Positions 11,732 to 19,380 of a stretch of 64,000 bases of DNA are shown here, piece after piece. The notes under the pieces were generated by a model. It had not been told where the DNA came from, did not search any database, and saw only the letters and a program-made list of their open reading frames with translations. Position 1 is the first letter of the stretch. Every line of letters begins with the position of its first letter. The stretch spans positions 24,252-88,251 of the forward strand of contig DATKQT010000035.1 in assembly GCA_035532535.1 (NCBI GenBank), given 5' to 3'. Source of the stretch: Palsa-739 sp035532535. GTDB lineage: Bacteria; Actinomycetota; Thermoleophilia; Gaiellales; Gaiellaceae. The position numbers and the translations under genes are program-made.

Positions 11732-11769
11732 AGGCGCAGGAAGTCTCCCGGATGGGAGAGGATCAATAC

Positions 11770-12972
11770 GTGGAGCTCGGTCGCTCGTCCGGAATCCTGC
11801 TCCATCCGACCTCGCTCCCGGGCGGTCGACTGGGCGACGAGGCCTACCGCTTCGTCGACTGGCTGGCGGAGGCCGGGCAATCGTGGTGGCAGATGCTGCC
11901 GATCGGCCCGCCGGACGAATTCGGCTCGCCGTACCGGACGACGTCGGCGTTCGCGGGATCGCCGGCGCTGCTCGCCGATCCCGCGGCGCCGGTGAGCGCA
12001 GCGGAGATCGAGGAGTTCGTCGGGGCGGAGCCGTACTGGAGCGCGGAGTGGGCGCACTTCGAGGGCGCAGGCTCGCTTGCCGACCAGGTGCGGTTCGACC
12101 GCGAGTGGACGGCCCTGCGCAAATACGCACGCGAGCGCGGCGTGCGGCTGATCGGAGATGTCCCGATCTATGTCTCAGACATCGGCGCGGACATCCAGGC
12201 GTGGCCGGAGCTGTTCGCGCACGGCGAAGTCGCCGGCGCGCCGCCCGACCCGCTGAACGCGAACGGCCAGCACTGGGGCAACCCCTTGTACGACTGGCCG
12301 GCGCATCGCGCCACCGGCTTTCGCTGGTGGGTCGAGCGCTTCCGCCGCACGTTCGAGCACGTGGACATGGCGCGCATCGATCACTTCCGCGGCTTCGTCT
12401 CGTACTGGGCCATCCCCGCCGGCCTCAAGACAGCGCGCAACGGTCACTGGCGCCGCGCGCCCGGCGCCGAGCTCTTCGCCGCGATCGAAGCCGCGCTCGG
12501 CGATCTCCCTCTGATCGCGGAGGATCTCGGCGTGATCACGCCGCCGGTCTACCGCCTGCGCGACGAGCTCGGGCTCCCGGGCATCGTCGTCCTCCACTGG
12601 GCATTCGGCCGACCGCCGTCGAACTTGCACGCGCCCCCGAACCATCCGGAGAACGCGGTCGTGTACACGAGCACGCACGACACGGACACGGCGGTGGGAT
12701 GGTTCGCCTCCTTGACCCGCAAACAGCAGGCGGCGACCGGGCTCGACCCGGCCGAGCCGAACTGGGGGCTGATCCGCCTCGCGATGACCTCGCGCGCGCG
12801 CCTCGCGATCGTCCCCGTCCAGGACGTGCTCGGCCTCGGCACCGAGGGACGGATGAACTACCCCGGCCGGACGTACGGGAACTGGGGCTGGCGGTACCGC
12901 CGGGGCGACCTGACTCCGGAGCTCGCGGCACGGCTGCGCGCAGCAACCGAGGGCGGTCGGCGGGTCGGGTGA
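11770..12972 (+). CDS. malQ: 4-alpha-glucanotransferase MalQ, compact form
   Basis: A 400-aa GH77 amylomaltase that disproportionates alpha-1,4-glucans. Motifs are GILLHPTSLPGG, SPYRTTSAFAGSP, LIGDVPIYVSDIGADIQAW, MARIDHFRGF (nucleophile Asp), LIAEDLG (acid/base Glu), YTSTHDTDT and MNYPG. The GTG at 11770 is preferred because GGGAGAGG lies about 7 bases upstream; an ATG at 11752 lacks a good site. The protein is about 100 residues shorter than common bacterial MalQ. The missing part lies between the LLAD segment and the VRLIGDVPIYV strand, where only about 55 residues are present. All catalytic blocks remain, so this looks like natural shortening. It diverges from glgE. Confidence 0.9.
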   Translation: MELGRSSGILLHPTSLPGGRLGDEAYRFVDWLAEAGQSWWQMLPIGPPDEFGSPYRTTSAFAGSPALLADPAAPVSAAEIEEFVGAEPYWSAEWAHFEGAGSLADQVRFDREWTALRKYARERGVRLIGDVPIYVSDIGADIQAWPELFAHGEVAGAPPDPLNANGQHWGNPLYDWPAHRATGFRWWVERFRRTFEHVDMARIDHFRGFVSYWAIPAGLKTARNGHWRRAPGAELFAAIEAALGDLPLIAEDLGVITPPVYRLRDELGLPGIVVLHWAFGRPPSNLHAPPNHPENAVVYTSTHDTDTAVGWFASLTRKQQAATGLDPAEPNWGLIRLAMTSRARLAIVPVQDVLGLGTEGRMNYPGRTYGNWGWRYRRGDLTPELAARLRAATEGGRRVG

Positions 12973-12973
12973 A

Positions 12974-13009
12974 AACGAGCAGCGCCCCTCGGGCAGGGGC
13001 GCTGTCGTT
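12974..13009 (+). terminator. Rho-independent-like terminator after malQ
   Basis: The hairpin starts two bases after the malQ stop. AGCGCCCCT pairs with AGGGGCGCT across a 5-base loop. One bulged G at 12979 then lets AACGA pair with TCGTT, making a 15-bp stem. The 3' side ends in TCGTTC rather than a long U-run. It separates malQ from the CYTH-CHAD gene. Confidence 0.75.
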
Positions 13010-13101
13010 CGGTGCCGTACGGAGGGCTCTGCTCGACCCTATGCCCGGCCCTCGGGTCCAGTGGGCGGCGATCGTGTAACGGTCCGGTGAAAGCGCGCCG
13101 G

Positions 13102-14496
13102 ATGGCTAAGGTCAGGCCCGTGGAGGCGGTCGCCGAGTACGAGCGCAAGCTGGACGCTCCGGAGGGCTTCGAGCTCCCCGACCTGGGCGGGGAGCCGCTC
13201 GAGCCGCGCGTGTTCACGTCGATCTACCACGACACGGCCGACTGCTCGCTCGCGCACGCCGGGATCACGCTGCGCCGGCGCACAGAGCGGGGACGCAGCC
13301 TCTGGCAACTGAAGCTCCCGGCCGGCGACGCGAGGCTCGAGCTCGAGGAGGTTGGTGGGCCTGCCGGAGCGCCGAAGTCGATCGCGCAGCTGCTCGTCGC
13401 GCACCTGCGGCACGGACCGGTCGCACCCGTCGCCGAGCTGCGCACACGCCGGCACGGAGCGCTCGTTGCGCGCAACGGCAGTACGGCCGAGGTGACGATC
13501 GACGACGTCTCGGTCATGGACGCGCTCCGCGTCGTCGAGGAGTTCGTCGAGATCGAGGTCGAGCTGAAGCAAGGCAAGCCGAAGCAGCTCGATGGCATCG
13601 CGAGCGACCTGGAACACGCGGGCGCCCGGCTGACGGATGGCACGCCGAAGTTGTTCCGAGTGCTGCGTCTTCCGGTCGACCTCCATACGCCCACGGGTCC
13701 GCTCGATGCTCTGCGCATACGGCTGCACGCGCAGCTGCGCACCGTGCTCGCCAACGATCCCGGCACGCGGCTCGGCCGCGATCCGGAGAGCCTGCACGAC
13801 ATGCGCGTCGCCGTCCGCCGCTCGCGCGCGCTCTTGCGCGCCGGACAACCGCTGTACGCGAATGACGTGAGCGGTCTCGCCGAAGAGCTGCGCTGGGTGG
13901 GCGAGAAGCTCGGCGCCGTCCGCGACCTCGACGTCCTCCTCGAGCGCCTGCGTGCGGAGACCGAGGACCTGGATCCTGGCGACCGCACAGCATCTCGCGC
14001 TTTGCTGCGGACGCTCGAGCGGCGGCGCACGAGCGCGCGCACGTCGCTCCTGAAGGTGCTCGGCAGCGACCGATACTTCGCGCTGCTCGATCGCTTCGCC
14101 GCGGAGATCGATGCGCTCACGTCCAGCGGTGTCGACGTCACGCTCGACGATCTTGCGAAGCGCGAGTTGAAGAAGCTGCGCAAGGACGTCCGCGCAACGG
14201 GCGCGGAGCCGGCGAACGACGAGCTGCACGCTCTACGCAAGCGCGGCAAGCGCGTCCGCTACGCATACGAGCTCGCCGGGAAGAACGCGGTCGTCAAGCA
14301 TGCCAAAGCGCTGCAGGACGTCCTCGGCGAGCATCAGGACTCTGTCGTCGCGGAGACGACGCTGCGCGACCTCTCCTCGGCGCCGGACAGGGCGATCGTC
14401 GCCGGCCGCCTGATCGAGCGCGAGCGCGCCCGGCGCGCAAACGCGCGCAATCGTTGGCGCAAGGCCTGGGACAGCCTCGCCCGCGCCGCGAAGTGA
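13102..14496 (+). CDS. CYTH-CHAD domain protein (polyphosphate/triphosphate-associated)
   Basis: A 464-aa two-domain protein. The N-terminal CYTH (triphosphate tunnel) domain carries the ExExK signature as EYERK (residues 12-16), then SIYHDTADCSLAHAGITLRR, LWQLKLP and further acidic strands. The C-terminal CHAD domain (about 205-460) has its two conserved basic helices, LHDMRVAVRRSRALLR and LHALRKRGKRVRYAYEL. CYTH domains hydrolyse triphosphates or inorganic tripolyphosphate, and CHAD domains bind polyphosphate. The next gene (Nudix) overlaps by four bases, and ppx and ppk follow, supporting a polyphosphate role. A GTG at 13120 with AAGG upstream is an alternative start. Confidence 0.88.
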   Translation: MAKVRPVEAVAEYERKLDAPEGFELPDLGGEPLEPRVFTSIYHDTADCSLAHAGITLRRRTERGRSLWQLKLPAGDARLELEEVGGPAGAPKSIAQLLVAHLRHGPVAPVAELRTRRHGALVARNGSTAEVTIDDVSVMDALRVVEEFVEIEVELKQGKPKQLDGIASDLEHAGARLTDGTPKLFRVLRLPVDLHTPTGPLDALRIRLHAQLRTVLANDPGTRLGRDPESLHDMRVAVRRSRALLRAGQPLYANDVSGLAEELRWVGEKLGAVRDLDVLLERLRAETEDLDPGDRTASRALLRTLERRRTSARTSLLKVLGSDRYFALLDRFAAEIDALTSSGVDVTLDDLAKRELKKLRKDVRATGAEPANDELHALRKRGKRVRYAYELAGKNAVVKHAKALQDVLGEHQDSVVAETTLRDLSSAPDRAIVAGRLIERERARRANARNRWRKAWDSLARAAK

Positions 14497-14861
14497 CCGA
14501 CGTCGTCCGCGCAGCCGGCGGCGTGATCCAGCGCGGCGGCGACGTGCTCCTCGTGCATCGTCCGAGATATGACGACTGGACCTTTCCGAAAGGGAAAGCG
14601 GAGGAGGGCGAGTCGGACGAGGACTGCGCGCTCCGTGAGGTGCACGAGGAGACCGGCCTGCGCTGTGTGCTCGAGGACGAGCTTCCCTCGACGCACTACG
14701 TCGATGCGAAGGGCAGGCCGAAGCGCGTGCGCTGGTGGCGCATGAGCGTGCAGGCGGACGACGGCTTTGCGGCGAACGAGGAGGTCGACGAACTGCGCTG
14801 GGTCGACCAGGTGACGGCCGCTGGCCTCCTCAGCTATCCGCGCGACGTGACCTTGCTCTAG
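14493..14861 (+). CDS. Nudix hydrolase coupled to CYTH-CHAD gene
   Basis: A 122-aa Nudix hydrolase. The 23-residue Nudix box is a perfect Gx5Ex7REUxEExGU match: GKAEEGE, a seven-residue spacer, then REVHEETGL. DDWTFPKGKAEEGE resembles enzymes acting on (di)nucleoside polyphosphates or inositol pyrophosphates (DIPP/MutT1-like), but the substrate cannot be read from sequence. The GTG at 14493 overlaps the CYTH-CHAD stop by four bases (GTGA), so the two proteins are probably made together. Its stop overlaps the stop of the convergent ppx gene by four bases. Confidence 0.88.
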   Translation: MTDVVRAAGGVIQRGGDVLLVHRPRYDDWTFPKGKAEEGESDEDCALREVHEETGLRCVLEDELPSTHYVDAKGRPKRVRWWRMSVQADDGFAANEEVDELRWVDQVTAAGLLSYPRDVTLL

Positions 14862-15715
14862 GCGGCGAGCTCGGCGAGGGTGGCAAGCACCGCGCCCTCG
14901 CGGATGCCGCCGTCGCACACGTGGAGGGGAACGCCGAGCCGCTGCTGGACCTCGGAGAGGAGCACGATTCCGGCCGGGAGAATCCGGGCACGGGTTCGAT
15001 GCACGCCGTACCGGCGCGCGATGGTCTGTTCGCGCTTCGTCTCGACAATGCGCAGCGCTTCCGCGAGCTCTGCCTCGCCGAGCCAGGGACCGACGAGCCG
15101 ACGCGCCGCGCGCGCGCTGCCGCCGACGGCGAGAGCGACCTCGACCTGCGGCGGCACGACCGCCTCGAATGCCCGCGACGCTTCGGCCTGAGCAGCCTCG
15201 GTTCCTTCGACGCGCTCCGTCAACCGAACGGAGCCGAGGTCGACGGACCGCACCCAGCGGGGGTCCGCTCCGGGAGCTCCGACGGCTATCTCCGTCGATG
15301 CGCCCCCGACGTCGCAGACCGCGATCGCACGCGGCAAGGGGACGTCGGCGGTCGCGACCGCCCCGGCGTAGGCGAGCCGTCCCTCCTCCTCGGTCGAGAG
15401 CACGCGCACCATGTGTGCCGCAGTGCGCGTGATCGCGTCGACGAGCGCGTCGGCATTCGCGCTCTGCCGGCCCGGCGCGGTGAGGAACACGTCGAGCGTC
15501 TCTGCGCCGCCGCGGCGTGCCAGGCCGCAGAGCTTGCCGACGGCTTTCGCGGCGGCCGCAATGCTCACGTCGGAGACGACACCGGTGCGCTCGATCTCCG
15601 CGCCGAGCGAGAGCCGCACGCGCTCCTTCTCCAGCGGTACGAGGTCGCGGCCGTCCACCTGCGCCAGGAGCAGGCGAATGGTGTTCGACCCGACGTCGAC
15701 GACTCCGATGCGCAC
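14858..15715 (-). CDS. ppx: Ppx/GppA-type exopolyphosphatase
   Basis: A 285-aa single-module Ppx/GppA phosphatase of the ASKHA fold. It releases phosphate from polyphosphate chain ends, or hydrolyses pppGpp. Nucleotide/phosphate loops are VVDVGSNTIRLLLA at the N-terminus, STEEEGRLAYAGA and VCDVGGASTEIAVG in the middle, and ALAVGGSARA. The C-terminal CDGGIREGAVL is also typical. It lacks the extra HD and C-terminal domains of the long E. coli enzymes, as in mycobacterial Ppx1. The start is the GTG at 15715; no clear Shine-Dalgarno site is visible. It lies 80 bases downstream of ppk on the same strand. Confidence 0.9.
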   Translation of the reverse strand: MRIGVVDVGSNTIRLLLAQVDGRDLVPLEKERVRLSLGAEIERTGVVSDVSIAAAAKAVGKLCGLARRGGAETLDVFLTAPGRQSANADALVDAITRTAAHMVRVLSTEEEGRLAYAGAVATADVPLPRAIAVCDVGGASTEIAVGAPGADPRWVRSVDLGSVRLTERVEGTEAAQAEASRAFEAVVPPQVEVALAVGGSARAARRLVGPWLGEAELAEALRIVETKREQTIARRYGVHRTRARILPAGIVLLSEVQQRLGVPLHVCDGGIREGAVLATLAELAA

Positions 15716-15795
15716 AACCGTGCATGGTAGGTCCCCCGCCGGAGGACGGCTCAATCGCGCTGTGAACAGCCGGGGCCGAAGTCGCGAGAACGTTG

Positions 15796-17889
15796 CTATC
15801 GCGCCGCGCGGGCGAGCGAGACCCGGCGGCGGGCCCGCCGCATCATCGTTGCCTGCGCCGAGCGGATGCGCTCGTCCTTCTTCGTCCGGACGCGCTCCCA
15901 CGTTCCGTCGGAGCGAAGCTCCCACGAGGAGGTGTTGTCGGTGAGCAGCGTCTCGAAGGTCGCGGCCAGCTCGGCCTGGATCGCGACGTCCTCCACCGGC
16001 GCGACGACCTCGACGCGATGGTCGAGGTTGCGCGGCATCATGTCCGCGCTCCCGAGGTAGTACGCGGTGCGGTCGCCTGCCTCGAAGAAGAAGAGGCGGC
16101 TGTGCTCCAGAAAGCGGCCGAGCACACTGCGCACGCGGATGTTGTCGCTCAGTCCGGGAATCCCCGGGCGGAGCGAGCACACACCGCGCACGAGCAGTTC
16201 GATGCGTGCGCCGGCCTCCGACGCGGCATACAGCTCGTCGATCACCTCGGTGTGCGTGAGCCCGTTCACCTTGATGCGGATGCGGGCCCTGCGACCGTCA
16301 CGCGCCGCCGCCGCGACTCCGCGGATCTCGTCGATGAGGCGCTGCCGCAGCGTGAACGGTGCGACGAGCAGCTTGCGGAAATGGGCGGGACGGCCGAAAC
16401 CCGTGACGTAGTTGAAGAGATCGGCGACGTCGGCGGCGATGTCCTCGTCCGCGGTGAAGAGACCAAAGTCCTCGTACGCGCGCGCGGTGACGCTGTTGTA
16501 GTTGCCTGTGCCGATGTGGACGTACCGGCGGAGCCCGCCTCCCTCGCGACGGACGACGAGCGTCATCTTCGCGTGGATCTTCAGCGACGGGAATCCATAC
16601 GCGACGTGTACACCCGCCTGCTCCATCGCCCGCGACCACTCGATGTTTCGCCGCTCGTCACCGCGAGCCTTGATCTCGACGAGACACACGGTCTGCTTAC
16701 CGTTCTCCGAGGCCTCGATCAACGCCGGCACGAGCGGCGACTCGTCGCTCGTCCGATACACCGTCGACTTGAGCGCGATGACGTCCGGGTCCTGGGCGCA
16801 TTCGTCTGCGAATGACTGGAAGCTCGCCCCGAACGAGTCATAGGGATGGTGGACGAGCACGTCGCCTGCGCGGATGACCGCGAACTGCTCGTCGGCCTCG
16901 ACGTTCGCGAGCGGCGGCCGCGCAACCGGCAACCACGGGTCGAGCTTCAGGTCGGGCCGGTCGAGTCTCGTCAGCTCGTTCGCGTCGGCGAGGTCGAGGA
17001 TCCCCGTCACGGGATAGACGAGGTCGTCGGCGACTCTGAGGCCCTGCTGCAGACGCTCACGCATCGGGCGGGACATCGAGCTCGACACCTCGAGACGCGT
17101 GACCTCCCCGAAGCGCCGCCGGCGAAGCTCGAGCTCGACCGCCTCGAGCAGGTCATCGGCCTCGTCCGAGACCTCGAGATCGGCGTCGCGCGTGACCCGG
17201 AACACCGAGCGCTCGAGGATGTCCATGCCGGGGAAGAGAGACGGCAAGAAGTGTGTGAGCACCTGCTCGAGCGGAACGAAGCGGCCGGCGTCGCCGACGG
17301 AGACGAACCGGGGCAGACCCTCGGGAACCTTCACGCGCGCGAACCGCTCGTCGCCCGACTCGGGATCGCGGGCGAACACGGCGAGGCTGACGGAGAGCGC
17401 CGAGATGTACGGGAAGGGCTGGCCCGGCCCGACGGCCAGCGGCGTCAGCACCGGGTAGATCTCATGCTCGTACAGGTGCACGAGCTCCTTCAGCTCGTGG
17501 CCGCCGAGATCGTCGATCCCGGACACCACGATGCCCTCGTCGGAGAGGGCCGGACACAGCTCGTCGGACCAGATCCGTGCCTGCTCCGCGTACAGCTCGA
17601 GGACCCGCGCGCGCGACTCAGCGATCGTCTGCTGCGGCGTCCGCCCATCCGGCGAGCGCACGGCGACGCCGGCCGCCGCCTGACCCGTGAGGCCGGCGAT
17701 GCGCGTCATGAAGAACTCGTCCAGCATCGAGGAGAAGATCGCGCAGAAGCGCACGCGCTCCAGGAGCGGCAGGCTCGCGTCGGAGGCGATGTCGAGCACG
17801 CGGGCGTCGTAGTCGAGGAAGGACAGCTCGCGGTTGATGAGCCGATCGCCGCCGGTCGGAGCCCGCTTCTTTCCACGCACAGCTGCCAT
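15796..17889 (-). CDS. ppk: Polyphosphate kinase 1
   Basis: A 697-aa PPK1 that polymerises the ATP gamma-phosphate into polyphosphate. Domains in order: N-terminal helical (NRELSFLDYDARVL), head (QPFPYISALSVSLAVF), then two PLD-like catalytic domains. The phospho-acceptor His is in LKIHAKMTLV (about residue 439), and the second catalytic His is in MPRNLDHRVEVVAPV. I use the ATG at 17889. A GTG at 17904 gives a 5-residue longer form but overlaps a possible -10 element (CATAGT, 17908 to 17903). PHO-box-like direct repeats at 17944-17927 suggest phosphate-starvation control. ppx follows on the same strand. Confidence 0.95.
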   Translation of the reverse strand: MAAVRGKKRAPTGGDRLINRELSFLDYDARVLDIASDASLPLLERVRFCAIFSSMLDEFFMTRIAGLTGQAAAGVAVRSPDGRTPQQTIAESRARVLELYAEQARIWSDELCPALSDEGIVVSGIDDLGGHELKELVHLYEHEIYPVLTPLAVGPGQPFPYISALSVSLAVFARDPESGDERFARVKVPEGLPRFVSVGDAGRFVPLEQVLTHFLPSLFPGMDILERSVFRVTRDADLEVSDEADDLLEAVELELRRRRFGEVTRLEVSSSMSRPMRERLQQGLRVADDLVYPVTGILDLADANELTRLDRPDLKLDPWLPVARPPLANVEADEQFAVIRAGDVLVHHPYDSFGASFQSFADECAQDPDVIALKSTVYRTSDESPLVPALIEASENGKQTVCLVEIKARGDERRNIEWSRAMEQAGVHVAYGFPSLKIHAKMTLVVRREGGGLRRYVHIGTGNYNSVTARAYEDFGLFTADEDIAADVADLFNYVTGFGRPAHFRKLLVAPFTLRQRLIDEIRGVAAAARDGRRARIRIKVNGLTHTEVIDELYAASEAGARIELLVRGVCSLRPGIPGLSDNIRVRSVLGRFLEHSRLFFFEAGDRTAYYLGSADMMPRNLDHRVEVVAPVEDVAIQAELAATFETLLTDNTSSWELRSDGTWERVRTKKDERIRSAQATMMRRARRRVSLARAAR

Positions 17890-17926
17890 GGGGACAGACC
17901 ACACTATGCCTCTGCGCCCTCGCGGC

Positions 17927-17944
17927 GGGTTGCGATCCGGTTAC
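17927..17944 (-). promoter_or_regulatory. PHO-box-like direct repeat upstream of ppk
   Basis: Read on the minus strand, GTAACCG (17944-17938) and GCAACCC (17933-17927) start exactly 11 bases apart, within GTAACCGGATCGCAACCC. Nearly the same block, GTAACCGGCCCGCAACAG, lies upstream of pstS. A possible -10 (CATAGT) begins 18 bases further on, at 17908. This resembles the 11-nt direct-repeat units bound by actinobacterial PhoP. Confidence 0.55.
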
Positions 17945-17986
17945 GAGACGGCGAAGCACCCTGCCGAGCCTTCCTGCTGAATAGCG

Positions 17987-18568
17987 CTACCTGCGACGCC
18001 AGAGCGGCGCGACGAGCGGATCGCTGATCCGCTCGACGAGACGCACGACTCGGTCGACGACCGGGCCAAGCAAGCGGACGACCACGAACGCCGCGGCGGC
18101 GCCCACGATGACGCCGGCGAGGACGTCACTCGGGTAGTGCGCCCCGATGAAGAGCCGGCCCACAGCGATCACGATCGCCGCCAGAAGGAGAAAGGCCCCC
18201 GCCGCAGCGTCCAAAGCGATCACCGCGAACGCGATCGCGAACGAAACACTCGCGTGGTCGCTCGGGAACGACGCGTCGGTGGCACTCGACCACGGATGAC
18301 TGATGACGTGCGACTCATACGGACGCGGGCGATCCCAGATGGAGTGGATGACGAAGTTCACGACATACCCGAGCGCCGCCGCGGCGAAGCCGTTGCCGGC
18401 CGCCAGCTTCCAGCGCCTGTCACCGCCTGGGCGCGAGAAGAACCACAGAGCGCCCGTCGCGACGACCATGAACGGGATGCTCGCCGCCTCGATGCCGTGG
18501 AAGAGGCTCCCTACCCAGTGGTGGTGCAGGGAAACGTCATAAATCGCCTTGTAAAGTCGCCAGTCCAT
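17987..18568 (-). CDS. PAP2-family membrane phosphatase
   Basis: A 193-aa integral membrane phosphatase with about five or six transmembrane helices. The PAP2 signature is recognisable in three pieces: IWDRPRPYES (KxxxxxxRP-like, Lys not conserved), FPSDHAS (PSGH-like, with Asp for Gly), and GRLFIGAHYPSDV (SRxxxxxHxxxD-like). Members dephosphorylate lipid pyrophosphates such as undecaprenyl diphosphate, or phosphatidyl phosphates. It starts 9 bases after the phoU stop and is likely co-transcribed with it. Position between phoU and ppk points to phosphate recovery, but cell-wall lipid recycling fits the family equally well. Confidence 0.85.
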   Translation of the reverse strand: MDWRLYKAIYDVSLHHHWVGSLFHGIEAASIPFMVVATGALWFFSRPGGDRRWKLAAGNGFAAAALGYVVNFVIHSIWDRPRPYESHVISHPWSSATDASFPSDHASVSFAIAFAVIALDAAAGAFLLLAAIVIAVGRLFIGAHYPSDVLAGVIVGAAAAFVVVRLLGPVVDRVVRLVERISDPLVAPLWRRR

Positions 18569-18577
18569 GCCGACAGC

Positions 18578-19243
18578 TTACGCAGCAGGATGTGAGGCGT
18601 CGGTGAACTCGCGAAACTCCGCCGTGAGCAGGTAAGCCGTCTGCTCGCCGATGTCCACCGCACGGTCGCCGATGCGCTCGATCGTGCGGGCGACGACCAC
18701 CATGCGCAGCCCCCATTCGCGCAACGACGGCTCGGCCATGACGTCGACGAGGCGCTCGACGAAACGGCGGTTCGCCCGATCGATCAGCTCGTCCAGCTCG
18801 ACGAGGCTCTCCGCTCCGGCGAGATCACGAGCTGAAAACGAGTCGAGCGCGACCCGCACCATCTCCTCGGCGCGGTCGCCCATTTCGACGAGCACGCCGC
18901 TGAGAGCCGGATCGGGATCCGCATCGGACACAAGTTTCGACAACTTTGCGACGGTGACGCAGCCATCGCCGCTGCGCTCGAGCAGCAGATTGATGTGGAG
19001 CAGCGCCAGAAGCAACCGGAGGTCGCGGGCGACGGGAGTCTGCAGCGCGAGCAGCGCCTGGATCGAACCCTCGATGGCGAGGAACAGCTGGTCGATCTCG
19101 TCGTCGAAGGCAATCACCTCGTCGGCGAGCTCGACGTCCCGTTCCTGAAGCGCCCGGATCGCGCCACGGACGGCGCTGAGCACGCGCTGGCCCTCTTCCT
19201 GGAGCTGCGCCTCGATCCGGTCTAGGGCTTCGTCGATCGCCAT
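18578..19243 (-). CDS. phoU: Phosphate transport/signalling regulator PhoU
   Basis: A 221-aa PhoU protein of two tandem three-helix-bundle repeats. It is acidic, with the PhoU metal-binding style motifs EVIAFDDEIDQL and ELDELIDRANRRF and a final ERIGDRAVDIGE. PhoU links PstSCAB transport state to the PhoR kinase and restrains phosphate uptake. The ATG at 19243 is chosen because upstream residues are not PhoU-like. It diverges from pstS across a 137-base spacer holding PHO-box-like repeats. The PAP2 phosphatase gene follows after 9 bases. Confidence 0.93.
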   Translation of the reverse strand: MAIDEALDRIEAQLQEEGQRVLSAVRGAIRALQERDVELADEVIAFDDEIDQLFLAIEGSIQALLALQTPVARDLRLLLALLHINLLLERSGDGCVTVAKLSKLVSDADPDPALSGVLVEMGDRAEEMVRVALDSFSARDLAGAESLVELDELIDRANRRFVERLVDVMAEPSLREWGLRMVVVARTIERIGDRAVDIGEQTAYLLTAEFREFTDASHPAA

Positions 19244-19284
19244 CACGACACCGTACACCTGATGGGTACTGGCGTTGGAGTGTA

Positions 19285-19317
19285 CGTCACCACTCCGTAA
19301 CCGGCCCGCAACAGGCC
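19285..19317 (+). promoter_or_regulatory. PHO-box-like tandem 11-nt repeats upstream of pstS
   Basis: Three units lie 11 bases apart: CGTCACC (19285), CGTAACC (19296) and CGCAACA (19307). The last two match the repeat before ppk almost base for base. GTACACC (19253) lies 32 bases upstream of the first unit. A GGAGTG/CACTCC inverted repeat (19277-19296) overlaps the first unit. The site lies between divergent phoU and pstS. No good -10 is visible; pstS has a strong ribosome site (AAGGAGGAGG). Confidence 0.5.
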
Positions 19318-19380
19318 GTTTTCCCATTCGTCTCCGACCTGGCCGTACGTTGGCCGCGAACCCAAGGAGGAGGAAATTCA

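Noticed and set aside
13070..13101. PHO-box-like repeat before the CYTH-CHAD gene (GTAACGG then GTGAAAG)
   Set aside because: The spacing is near 11 but the second unit lacks the ACC core; not better than chance in such GC-rich sequence.
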